Assembly (NCBI RefSeq): GCF_932526225.1
Contig: NC_064035.1
Coordinates: 21,007,969 to 21,071,968 of the forward strand
Length of the DNA stretch: 64,000 nt
Source: Nematostella vectensis
Lineage: Eukaryota; Cnidaria; Anthozoa; Actiniaria; Edwardsiidae
Direction of reading: 5' to 3'
Part shown: piece by piece, positions 1-9,898 of the stretch
Layout: every line of letters starts with the position of its first letter
Numbering within the stretch: position 1 is the stretch's first letter
The notes under the pieces: model-generated
What the model saw: the letters and a program-made list of their open reading frames with translations, nothing else
Databases searched by the model: none
What the model was told of the DNA's origin: nothing
Made by a program: the position numbers and the translations under genes

Positions 1-1378
1 GAGGATTCGTAAATAGACCAACTGATAATGACTTCACGCTTAATGTAGAGCAACAACGTGTGCTACATAAGCTGAAGTCATTTCTTCGTTTACGATCTCG
101 CCATTACGGAACAGTTTTTGCAACTGTACAGCCACAATTCCAAGCAAACTATGATGACGATGATGAGGAAGAAATTGCCGACGACGATCCACAACCCCCA
201 CCCAGAGCACCACCTATCATTGAACAGCAGTATGACGAAGATCATTCCTTGAATGATTGGACCAAACTGCTGTCAATCATTTGGTGAGCCTGGTACTGGC
301 AAAACACATTGCATTTATGGATGCATAGACTACTTAGTTCGAGAAGACAAAAAAGTACTTGTTGCGACGCCAAAAGGCTTTTTGGCTTCAAGTTACCGAG
401 CTTAATTCGATGCATCCATAGACTGCAACACAATCCATTCTGCCTTTTTAATTCCAGTAGGAAATTCTGCGCCTACTGTGAATCATTCTCTCTCTTTCTA
501 TGATGTCATAATTCTAGACGAGGTGTCTATGGTGCCAATTTTCATTTTTAAACACATTCTCAGAACACTTCAGGATCTGTCTTGTAGACCAGTTGTTCTA
601 ATAAGCGGTGATAAATACTAACAACATCCCATAGAAACAGTGAACAATCGTATCGTTACTGCATGCAATGCTTACACGGATATAAACATCTATAGAATGT
701 GCCATACCATTCATTTATTTCAACAGCAACGCTGTGTGGACGACCAATACAAGAACATTCTAGACCACCTTCGGTACTGGAAACCTACACCGCAAATACT
801 TAGCACTCTGAATCATAGAGTCATTTACAGGCACAAAAATGTTCTTGATGTTGACATCAAGGAAGCATTAAAAATGCATCCACAATCCATTGTCGTTACT
901 GTTTCTAAACGCGCAACAGCACGCGTTAACAAAATAGTCTTCGAGAATTTCTTTCTATTGAGTCAATCTTTGGGTACAATGCAGCTGGATAATAATGACC
1001 CGCCTATGCATATTTCTAAAAATATGAGGGTCATTATTACCCAGAACCTTGACAAGTCTAGAGGGGTTGTAAATGGACAAACAGCAATTGTACATTTCCG
1101 CAGTCAGAACAAGTACAACCCTTGTTACCGAACAAGACAATCTAGGCAACAATGTTACTTTTAAGCGAACCGTTTTACCTGTGGTCTTGGGCTATGCAAT
1201 AACCATTTGCAAAGCCCAAGGCCAAACCTTGCACAAGTGCATCGTATGGATGGATTCTGATTTTGTCCCAGCAGCATCAGGCTATGTGGCGCTATCCAGG
1301 GTGAGAAAATTAGAATCCATCCATTTCATGACAACTTTATCCGACGTTCACTTTACGCCTGTTAACTGCGAGCAGTGA
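1..1378 (+). pseudogene. Helitron-type Pif1-like DNA helicase, C-terminal part, broken
   Basis: The reading frame is already open at base 3, so the 5' part lies outside the window. Pif1/RecD-family helicase motifs occur in order but in different frames. They are an acidic linker (about 150-230), Walker A GEPGTGKTH at 283-309, a Walker B-like ILDEVSMV near 510-535, a middle domain at 640-1070, and the C-terminal helicase block with GYAITICKAQGQT and ALSRVR at about 1190-1310. The product would unwind DNA during rolling-circle transposition of a Helitron. At least three frameshifts or stops (near 280, 400 and 625, and again near 1100) make it non-functional. The family assignment rests on the helicase motifs plus the style of the middle domain. 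No Rep/HUH domain is visible here, so a free-standing Pif1 gene is the alternative. Confidence 0.8.
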
Positions 1379-1502
1379 CCTTGCTCGATCGAACAACTTA
1401 CGTTAACCCACATATGCAATCTTTTTTAAATGTACTTTGCTTTTAGATGTCATTATTATGAATCACAACTAACACATTAATGGTCAATTCTCTTTTACTC
1501 TA

Positions 1503-1853
1503 GATGGCTTACGTTACCCCATCCAAATCTACAAAGCGCGTAAACTACCTGTTGCACTTCCCTCACTATTTTCTGCGGCCATACAAGGGACATGGCTGTT
1601 AAGGCCAGGCGTGGCGCTTTCAGAACTGGCCCAATGTGTCAACGAAAATATCGACATTATTAACAATACGGACATTTTACGAAACATAGAACCGATTACT
1701 GACAAACTACAGCCTTTACGACAGTTGACGTTTGAGCTAACTCAAACAATGGCCTACCTTCCTACACCACACATTGAGATCAGCACATCATGTGGCACAA
1801 CACACACGTTGATCCAGCTCAATATATATATACTACCAGGAGTTTATAGCTAG
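1503..1853 (+). CDS. coding-like segment downstream of the helicase, unrecognised
   Basis: An open frame of about 117 codons begins just after a splice-acceptor-like TTTTACTCTAG. It reads as ordinary protein (Leu/Ile-rich, with a stretch ELAQCVNENIDIINNTDI) rather than as low-complexity sequence. I do not recognise a domain. It may be a 3' exon of the helicase element or part of another gene. Its 3' end runs into the first copy of the GCTCAAAC satellite unit described at 1735-2095, so the tail of the frame is probably not genuine coding sequence. Confidence 0.22.
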   Translation, partial: DGLRYPIQIYKARKLPVALPSLFSAAIQGTWLLRPGVALSELAQCVNENIDIINNTDILRNIEPITDKLQPLRQLTFELTQTMAYLPTPHIEISTSCGTTHTLIQLNIYILPGVYS

Positions 1854-2095
1854 TCTTGATTTCTGAGGACTTCTGTTGAGCTGGCTCAAACTATGGCCTA
1901 ACTCCGTACACCACATATTGACTCATCATGTGGCAGAGCTCGGGTGGGCCACATGTTGAGCAGGCTCAAAATATGGCTTACTTTTCGAATGGGTTAGCCT
2001 TGATGTCTGAGGACACATGTTGAGCTGGCTCAAACTATGGCATACCTTCCTATTGAGTTCAACTTATCATGTGACCACATTTTGAGCCAAAGGAA
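1735..2095 (+). repeat. degenerate tandem units around GAGCTGGCTCAAACTATGGC
   Basis: Four to five diverged units share a GAGCTGGCTCAAACTATGGC-like core followed by TAC/AAC-TYC-CTAC-ACCACA and TCATGTGGC. Cores lie near 1735, 1877, 1957, 2016 and 2083 (partial). Spacing is irregular at 60-140 bp. The same unit recurs at about 19163-19290. The position just 3' of a Helitron helicase suggests it could be element-terminal sequence, but that is inference. Confidence 0.6.
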
Positions 2096-3209
2096 CATAC
2101 TCTTTCTAATACTATTATATGCCTTTAAGAAGCCAAACTAAAATCATCATCTCCATTTATTTTTTTATAAATTTTTCTTTTTTTTTTCTTTTTATCTTAT
2201 TTGTATTGTTTTTAATTTCAATTTGGAATATATTGGAAAGCGCTACTGGATTTTAAAGAAATAGCTCTAAACAAATGTGTATTATTATAACAAGCAAACT
2301 TTCTGCATTTTTACAACCCATTTACTTATTTGTATGTGTTCCAAGAAGTATATGTCATATTTCCAAAATATCTTCTTTTCAACACCCTTCTCACACATGA
2401 TTCTACAAAAGAGGAGAGATGAAGCATCTATTAAATTTCTATTAAAAAGTGGTCAAAATTGACATCTATGATAAAGGCACCACAATATCACTTTTATTGG
2501 TCAGTTTCTCACGAAACTTGGTACAAACATTCTCACATGTGTTGTTGACATGTTAGTGAGCTGACATGTAAATATTAATTTATTTCTAGTTAAATATTAA
2601 CTCTCAAAGAGAATGACCAGGATTTCTATATCAAACCTGCCCTCCGTATTTTTTTCAGTTTCTTTTTACAATAATGGCTTCTAATTGGTCATACTTATCA
2701 GTCACATAGGGGAAGACAATCCTATGGGGCAGTTTGTTGATTACCCAAATCTGGTAACCATAGCAACCAGCTGGTTCTTGTAAAGATTCAAACCAGCATA
2801 ACATTGATTCAAATATATTTCTCACAAAATGCCTCCATAGGTTTGTAGTATGGACCATACACTAACAGCCTGCCAAATTTGAGTTCAAACGGATAAATCT
2901 ATGGCTAGTTATTTAAGGGGGGCAACATAGAAATACCTAAATTAGCTAATTTGAGAAAACCTCAAGTAAACATTGATCAATAGCACAATCGAAGGGTACA
3001 AAAAAAATAAAACTTCACTTAATTTGCCCTTTATTAACAGGAATACATTTATTTTGCTTACTAACATTGATACATCATCAAATTTAATCATCCAGAATGA
3101 AAATACCATTAATTTGCACAAAATATTAATTACCCAAAATGCAATGCGGGTGTGGCCATTCATAGAATATTCTTTGTACATTGGAATTATTGCAACAACG
3201 TGATGTAAA
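2096..3209. other. AT-rich spacer, no gene seen
   Basis: This stretch holds T-rich and A-rich runs and short open frames without protein-like composition. A TTAAGGGGGGCAAC string at about 2916-2929 resembles the end of a DNA transposon and could be the left end of the element whose gene starts at 3210. I found no matching partner on the right side. Confidence 0.5.
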
Positions 3210-6200
3210 AATATAAAAAAAAAACTAAAGTTATCATAAAAGGCCATTATATCTTCATGCTGTTGTGGTGAGAGCTGGTAAATTGTATGCTTTCTCTTTT
3301 TCTTCTGCTTTAGGTCACCACAAATGGTCCTCACGGTCTTGGCATACACAACTGCCTCTTTGTTGTCTAGTTTATACGTCATGTCTATGAGGTTATCACG
3401 AAGAAAAAAGTTGAAAACTAAGGCCCTTTTGATAAGCAGCATTGTAATCATCTAAAACATGTTCATTGAGAACAATTGCACCATCACTAGAAACTTTGAA
3501 CAAATAATAATCATATGCATTGTCGTCTTCTGCTGCGATTGCGACAACACTCCCGGCTTTCACAATGCTAGCCATTCCATTGACAGACATGTCAATTTCT
3601 CCTGACTCCTGATTTTGCCTTGTTGTTGCAACAGCTTCTTCTCTGGTTAAGATGATCTCTTTCCACTCGTCTACAAACTCCCGGTTTTCACACTCTTCTC
3701 CTTCGATGCATCCAAAGCACAGACAACTTCTTAGCCTTGTGGAGATCTTACATTGAACAGGTGTTGTCTTCACTGAGTGTAGTTTCCTGATTCCCTTCAA
3801 TTCTTTGAATGTGCGATCACTGCGTCGAGCTACTGCACCTTCCCCCTTTACAGGTATGTGAAAGTAGATTCTCTTGCTAAGCGAGGTGTTGGAGGTGGTA
3901 GGCAGTGTAAACTTGCTGCTGAGATAGTCATGCAATTGTTTTGCAGACTTAATAGTTGCTCTTCCCCGGATAACAGCTAAGGTGGCTCTTTGCTTAATGT
4001 TTGCACCAGCAGCATCTTGCTCACCTTTAGCATGAGAGGTTTCAAAGAAATGGCGGTCAATTTGGCAACCAAAGTCAGAGAGGCAGCATGATAAGTCCCC
4101 AAATGTGTGCTTTGACTTATACTGTCCAGCACAGCCATCTGTAAACTCATTTACCTTTTCCACTGGCACTTTCAAATCATCCCTCAGGTACTTCAAGATG
4201 AGCTCTTGGGTGTGATGAACAAAATGATAGTCCTGGGAGTGATCTTCCAATAATGCAAAAAAAATGCTCCTTGACTAATACAGGGTTCTTCTTTGTGCTT
4301 GTTTGACCATCAACATGAAGACTAGCATGGCGAAAGACAACAGAAACATGTATAGTTACTTTAAAGGAATCAAAATATTCCGACTGGGTCACATTTTGGG
4401 AGCGACCGGTATAATTTTCTGAAAAATCATGAACACAAATTATGATTGAGAGGTAGGTTCTTAACTAGACAGCCGAACTGTTTCTTCTGCCACTTTGCCA
4501 TAAAAGAATGGTAGGGATACTCTTTTAGCAGCTGTAGGAAGTAATCAAACATAGCTTTTACAGACGTTTCTTTAGAAACCAAAGCTATTTTCTTTTTCTC
4601 CTCGCCATTCTTGTCTTCATATGTCACATATTCATATCTCTTCCACTTCACTTGTGTTTCCGTGGAATTTTCCTCCTCAGATGTCTTAAATGTGTAAGTA
4701 CCACAGTTTTCACATTCTCTAGTCAAGCATTTAGTAGCATGATACTTGGACTCCTCTTCTCGCTCACAAAGTGTGCTGTCTGCTGCCTGTGTTAGAAACT
4801 CAAAAGTGCAGACATCGTTACTTTTAGCTTGCTTTCTAAATTTCATGCAACTGTCGAAAACAAGTCGGCACTCGACATGTTTTCGGCACAGACAAGACTG
4901 TCTGTCCCTTTCCCTAGCCCCGCTCACGAAAAATGGCTTGAGCTGCTCAAAGCGCCGTTGTTTTATTTTGATTTCTGGGTGCAACTGCTGAAACTCGATT
5001 TAGCACTCGCGCTGTGTGTTTTTTAAAGTTTTTTTTTGGGATGCCCCACATATTCATTCTTTCCTGTCCTGCATAACTCTTTTTACTACCTAATATCAAA
5101 TTTTTGGAACCAACTACCTAACTCTGCTAAAGCTGCTAATTCCTTCTCTGAGTTCCGCAAGAACCTACCCGACATCATTCCACACGGCTGCCAATGCAGC
5201 AACTGTATTTAAATTCTCCCTATTTCCCATAATTAGAATTATTATGTAATGTGTAATGTAATCGTTGTCAGTAGTGTTGTCGAGCGTTTGTACCATGAGC
5301 TCCCCGAGCTCGGGAGACTGGGTGACCACTCCTCACGTCATCGACGGAAAATAAATCATTGTTGTTGTTGTTGTTGTCCTTTGCCGCACTTTGTCATTGG
5401 CTGCCCCAGTTGGCCGACTTGCTTGATTTGACCAGTAGTCACAAATCAACCTCTTGTCTTCCTCTTTGACAGCATCAGACCTCACATTTCTTCGTGTAAC
5501 AAGCCAGCAGGCTGTGTCACCCTTGAGCACTTTTTCACGATGGGCAATGGCTTTTGACACCTGTTGTCGCTTGATCCCTACCATCTGCGCAACTCGTTGT
5601 TGGTGGCGGTTCTTCTTGATAGACGATCCAAATGCAAGAGAGCGAGCTGCAGAATATGCTGCTCTTTCATCTACTGCTTTAGACTGCTTCACTTTACTAA
5701 GCCCCTCTGACATGTCCTCCAGCAGGCTTTGCACTGCCTCAGCTTTTTTCTTGTCCTCATCGGTACGAAGGACATTTTTCCTTTCCAGAATTTTTTTTGT
5801 TCTTGGGCTGTTAACAAGATTTTCCAAAACCTCTGCTTTTTTTGCTGGGCTTGTTGGAAGGGAAGGCGAGACCTTGTCTTTTGCTCGTTTTCTGGTCATT
5901 CTTGATGAGAACGCGGGAGTCATGAACTCGACTTCCGGTTCCGGTCCGGACTCTTCTGCGAGCTTTCTTTTGCGAAGTTCCTGCATACGATTCCTTGCCT
6001 GTTTTCTCTGTGTTTCCTTCCTTAATTCCTCTTCCTGTTTTCTAATCTTTGCCCTCAAGACAGACGCGGTATTGCGATCTTTCGGTGCTTGCCTTTTCTT
6101 TTCATTGCGTGTTTGTACAGAGGGTTTCGCAGCCCGCTTGGCTCGTAGTTTTCTCATTCTCTCTTTAGCTTTTTCTGCTAACTCTTCTCGATTCTTCTCA

Positions 6201-6280
6201 TAGTATTCCCTCTTGCTTTGAACCTTTTTTTCTTTCTTCTTTTTTCTCCATGCAGACACTGAATATGGTGAAGATTCCAT
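3210..6280 (-). pseudogene. uncharacterised DDE-like transposase family, copy 1 (frameshifted, LINE-interrupted)
   Basis: Read on the minus strand, the ATG at 6280 opens a 300-residue Lys/Arg/Glu-rich N-terminal region (coiled-coil-like, nuclear targeting likely). A Cys-rich central region (4427-4984) follows, with CxxC and CRKH-type clusters. Then come a DFSENY motif at 4411-4428, TDGCAGQYKSK near 4130, and ETSHAKGEQDAAG near 4020-4050, then a C-terminal basic domain to about 3210. The spacing of acidic residues (DFSENY, DG, KGEQD) is that of an RNase H-like DDE/D transposase; this is inference, as I cannot name the superfamily. Frameshifts lie near 4425, 4250 and 3430, and a LINE 3' end (5036-5378) splits the gene. 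A fragment of the same family lies at 30310-30827, which shows that it is a repeated mobile family and not a host gene. Confidence 0.65.
5036..5378 (+). mobile_element. 5'-truncated LINE 3' end with (TTG)n tail
   Basis: A short reverse-transcriptase C-terminal tail reads on the plus strand: FLEPTT..., then a NSFSEFRKNLPDII-like end and CQCSNCI near 5100-5205. A short 3' UTR follows, ending in AAATAAATCA and a (TTG)n run at 5358-5378. This end structure is typical of CR1/L2-type LINEs with microsatellite tails. The insertion separates the N-terminal part (5384-6280) from the middle part (up to 5035) of the flanking minus-strand transposase gene. The genomic A/T-rich run just before 5036 marks the truncated 5' junction. 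Confidence 0.6.
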
Positions 6281-7467
6281 CGCTAGAAGTTCTATAAAGT
6301 ACGATGTTTCGCGCGGGTTGATCCCACGTGCGTTTGTAAGTCACGCAATATTCCGTTACGCAACATTAGAACTTCCTCCTCACCAGCCTCTCTCTATTGA
6401 GGTTTTCTATTGTTTAAAAGCCCTAGTTTATTTACGGGTCCACCCCTAACATTTTAGCAAAGGAAAGTCTTCGATCGAACAAGAAATGGCTGCCCTACGG
6501 CACCTCAAGCGCCGTGTGTTTTTGAGCCATTTAACTTCGGCGCTGGAACAACATAGTAAACTGACACCACTAAAACACAGAGGAAGCAAGGATGCAATAA
6601 TTTTGTGTTCGGGGTTCTATAAATCGTGTTTTTTTTACCGATTCATGGCTTTGAAGCGGAGTCACTTCGTGCTACAAGAAAAGTCAAGATATGAGAACCA
6701 TTGTGCGTGTGTTGATTCGGTCATGCGGGACTTTATTTTGGTGATTTGCTTTTTGGATATATCTGGCAACAGCTTTGAATAATTTAAGAGTGCAATTTGG
6801 CGTTCGGGGTAGCATATTCTCTGTATTTCTGAAGCGACGTTAAATCGTAGAGCGCTGGAATTTTCAGCGATGTAAGTAAATCCTATGAGAATTATTGTAA
6901 TTTTTTTTCTAGTGGAAATTCAGCAAATTTCCGCTTCAAACATCCATTTGTTTTTATTGGGCCATTCAACAATTTGAAAGCGTAACATGCATTGTGCTGA
7001 TTTTATTTACCACAATAAAGGCAATTTGTCGCATTTGTCTACCTTTATTTTATTGTATATATGTAGTTTAGATTTAAAAATATTACTTACCTTGGAAATT
7101 ACTTGATTTATGTTAACTTTTCCGCAGTTTCTTATATAATGCTGAATGATATTATTGTTTGCGTGTTACGCGTAACATGCCATTTAGCGTGAAATTTTAA
7201 TAAGTTAAAATCGTTAAAAAAAATTACAAAGCAACAACTCCTAATATTTTTCATAAACATTGATTAGATATATACAAACATTTGTGCAAAGTTTCATTTG
7301 AATATTTCATTCCTTTCTGCGTTTTTTTAGTGCAGAACGACAGTAACCACTACTTGTCCCTCTCAATCGTGCTATTGATAATTGAAAATGTGTTAGGTAA
7401 ACAACCTAGTAATGAAATAATTTCAATTCTTCTAATATAAAGCTGTCCACCCTGAATATGTTCTTTA
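6281..7467. other. intergenic stretch; one unrecognised open frame
   Basis: The stretch immediately upstream of the minus-strand gene is GC-richer (6281-6480) and could hold its promoter. An open frame of 98 codons on the plus strand (6486-6782) begins with AGAAATGG, a good initiation context, and codes a basic N-terminus. It has no recognisable domain, and there is a donor-like GATGTAAGTAAA at 6868. The remainder is AT-rich with nothing I can name. Confidence 0.3.
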
Positions 7468-9583
7468 TCAATGTTTTCTGGCCCTTTTCCTTTTCTTCTT
7501 GCCAGTTGTTGACTCAGAATCAAGTCCCAGCTCATTAAAGCCTCCTGCCTCATATGTTGTCCCTTCACGTTCTCGCCTAAGTTCCTCGTCCCTCTTCCTT
7601 GCTAAACTCCTTGCCTGTCTATACTTTTTGTGTTGGTCACTAGCTCTCCTTCCTCCCTTTTTCCTTATCCCTTCTTTTGCTTTCTTTCTCTGTGTAACTC
7701 CCAACTCGCAGCCCCGCCCTTCTCATAATTTCGTGTTTCGCTGTTGCTCCACAGCTAAAGTGAATGGCTGCAGCATCAGCAGCCATTTCGATTCTTTCTC
7801 GTCCATGCCATTTATGCTTGGGGCACCTGACCCACACCAATGCATTCACAGATTCATTGACATTCTGTGTGTAGCCAGGGAGGCACCTAGTTAATAGGGC
7901 TGATTCTGTCAAGCGTGTATAAACTGGCTCCAGACATTTGACAAATATTGGGTCCAGATGATATTCTTTATCCTTGCATGGTAGCCCTTTCTTGTATTTG
8001 CACCAAGAGTTCATAGGGCAAAACTGATGCCTTTGCTGATCTGGGATCTTGGTGCAGTGATACAGGGATGCTTTGATAGCAGTTCTCATCTTTGCGATTT
8101 TTGTTTTGTTTTTGTTCACATTGTTTCTTATTGCTTTTCCATAAAACTTTTTCAGTTTTTCAATGGCAGTTTTTGTTAGTCGGCCAGACCTTTCTTTAAC
8201 TGGTTTGCCATCAGCCAACTTAGTTGTTGCTGACTGAAAGTCATATAGAGCCTTTCCCATGCGTTTTTGCACGTGACCGATGCAGTCAAGCTTGACTACT
8301 CGGTTACAGTTAGCACTGCCATCCAAGTGACTGGTCTCCCAAAGCTTGAATTGTTCTGAGTTAACCCATTCCTTGCACTCCTCACTTGCTTTACTCAGGG
8401 ATTCATACCGATTACATGTGTCACATGCCCCATATTGATTCCAAATGGAGGCATAGGACTTGGAGTCCCCGTCACAAATCATGTATTTATACATGAGATG
8501 ATATGTGAGTCTCCGCCCCCATAACCTCTTGGCACATTCTTTCTCCATACTAGGGCTAGAGCCATCAAAGCTTCCTAAACACTCATATGACTCCATATGG
8601 CTTCATAGTCCTCGGAAGATAGTGAGGTTTTCTTCTGGTCACAAATGTGACATGTTTTTGACAAGACCTCAAAATCTATAACTTTGCCGGTAGCAATGGA
8701 TATCACAAATCCAACACCATGGTTGGCTGTAAATCCCCGCTTTGACCATGTCCCATCAAAACTAACAGGGATACGAACATTCAGTAGTGGATCATCCTCA
8801 GGCAAACCTTGGTCTTGGATCGCAGCATTTCTTGCTTCCTCTCTGTTTTTACCAAGCACCTCAGCAGTCTCTTCCTTTGTTATGTTGCATAAAAGTTTTT
8901 GGTGAGTATACCACGTGTTTTTAGCCATTGAAAAGGGCATGTTCAAAATTTCACAAAGTTTAGCCACTGCTTCTCTTCCAATCCCAATTTCAGTGGATGC
9001 ATAAACAATCCTTCTATTTATATCCTTGCCCTGGTTTGTTCTTGGTGCAGTTCCATCCCCCGTGTGCTCTCCCGTGGGCAAGAACTCTGCCATCTCACTG
9101 TCAGGACAATTAACAAACAAACTACTGCTCATTCCATGCCGATTTGTGGTCATTTCTTTTAGCTTTAAGTGACCTAGGAAATAAAGAAAAGGCAGGGAAT
9201 ATCAGATACATATTTTTGCTAGTTTTTCAAATAAAGAGAAAGGGGTAGCAAATAATGCGAGAAACACCAGGATCAACAAACAAATTTTAGAAAGTTACCT
9301 GCATCACAAGTTGAGTTTGCATGTACTCGTTTGACAAAGTTCAGGAGGCTTTGCATCGGGACAAGGCGATATCCCTCAGCCGATTCACCCCCAGCGTCAA
9401 GGCAATCTAGACTGTCATCAGAAGAGTAATCTACGCTAACATCCTGAAGTTTTTGAGCAGAAGCGCTTGGTTGAGGTGGGGGAACTTGTTCGCTCACAAC
9501 ATCATCGTCACCGACGAACGAGATTTCAGTAACATGTCTTATTTCGGGCTTCTTGTCTTGTCTCTTCGTTTCTTTGAACTTAG

Positions 9584-9715
9584 TAGAGCATTGTTTGGAG
9601 TCCCTGTGGAAGGACTGGGACTAGCCCGGTCAGAACTCATTGTAGTTCTTTATCATTCCGTTCGTTCATGTAATAAAACATCATTGCAAACAGGAAAAAG
9701 AAGCACTCTTATCTA
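9584..9715 (+). repeat. left LTR
   Basis: The 132-bp left LTR starts TAGA and ends TCTA. It contains AATAAAA at about 9671-9677, a possible polyadenylation signal. If transcription starts at the self-complementary block (9642), U3 would be only 58 bp. Confidence 0.95.
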
Positions 9716-9729
9716 TGATAAAGAACTAC
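9642..9729 (+). promoter_or_regulatory. candidate self-priming pair: LTR 9642-9655 and primer-binding site 9716-9729
   Basis: The 14 bases immediately after the left LTR (TGATAAAGAACTAC, 9716-9729) are the perfect reverse complement of GTAGTTCTTTATCA inside the LTR (9642-9655). In Tf1 and sushi-type elements the first bases of the mRNA fold onto such a site and, after cleavage, prime minus-strand DNA synthesis without a tRNA. This predicts transcription start at about 9642. The complementarity is seen directly; the mechanism is inferred. Confidence 0.75.
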
Positions 9730-9898
9730 CTACCTCCCAAAGACATTGAGGAACTCAGATACAGGATAACCAAGCAGAAAAGAAGCAGAAACAGCCCACA
9801 ACAACAGCAAAACGTCAACACGAAAATACGGCCGCCATCTTGGATTTCACTGAAGCTCCAACTACAAACCAAACAAGCCTTTTAAAAGCCAAGAAACC

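Noticed and set aside
5454-6203. Plus-strand open frame of 249 codons
   Set aside because: Antisense shadow of the Lys/Arg-rich minus-strand transposase N-terminus; it is Ser/Phe/Leu-rich as expected for a reverse complement.
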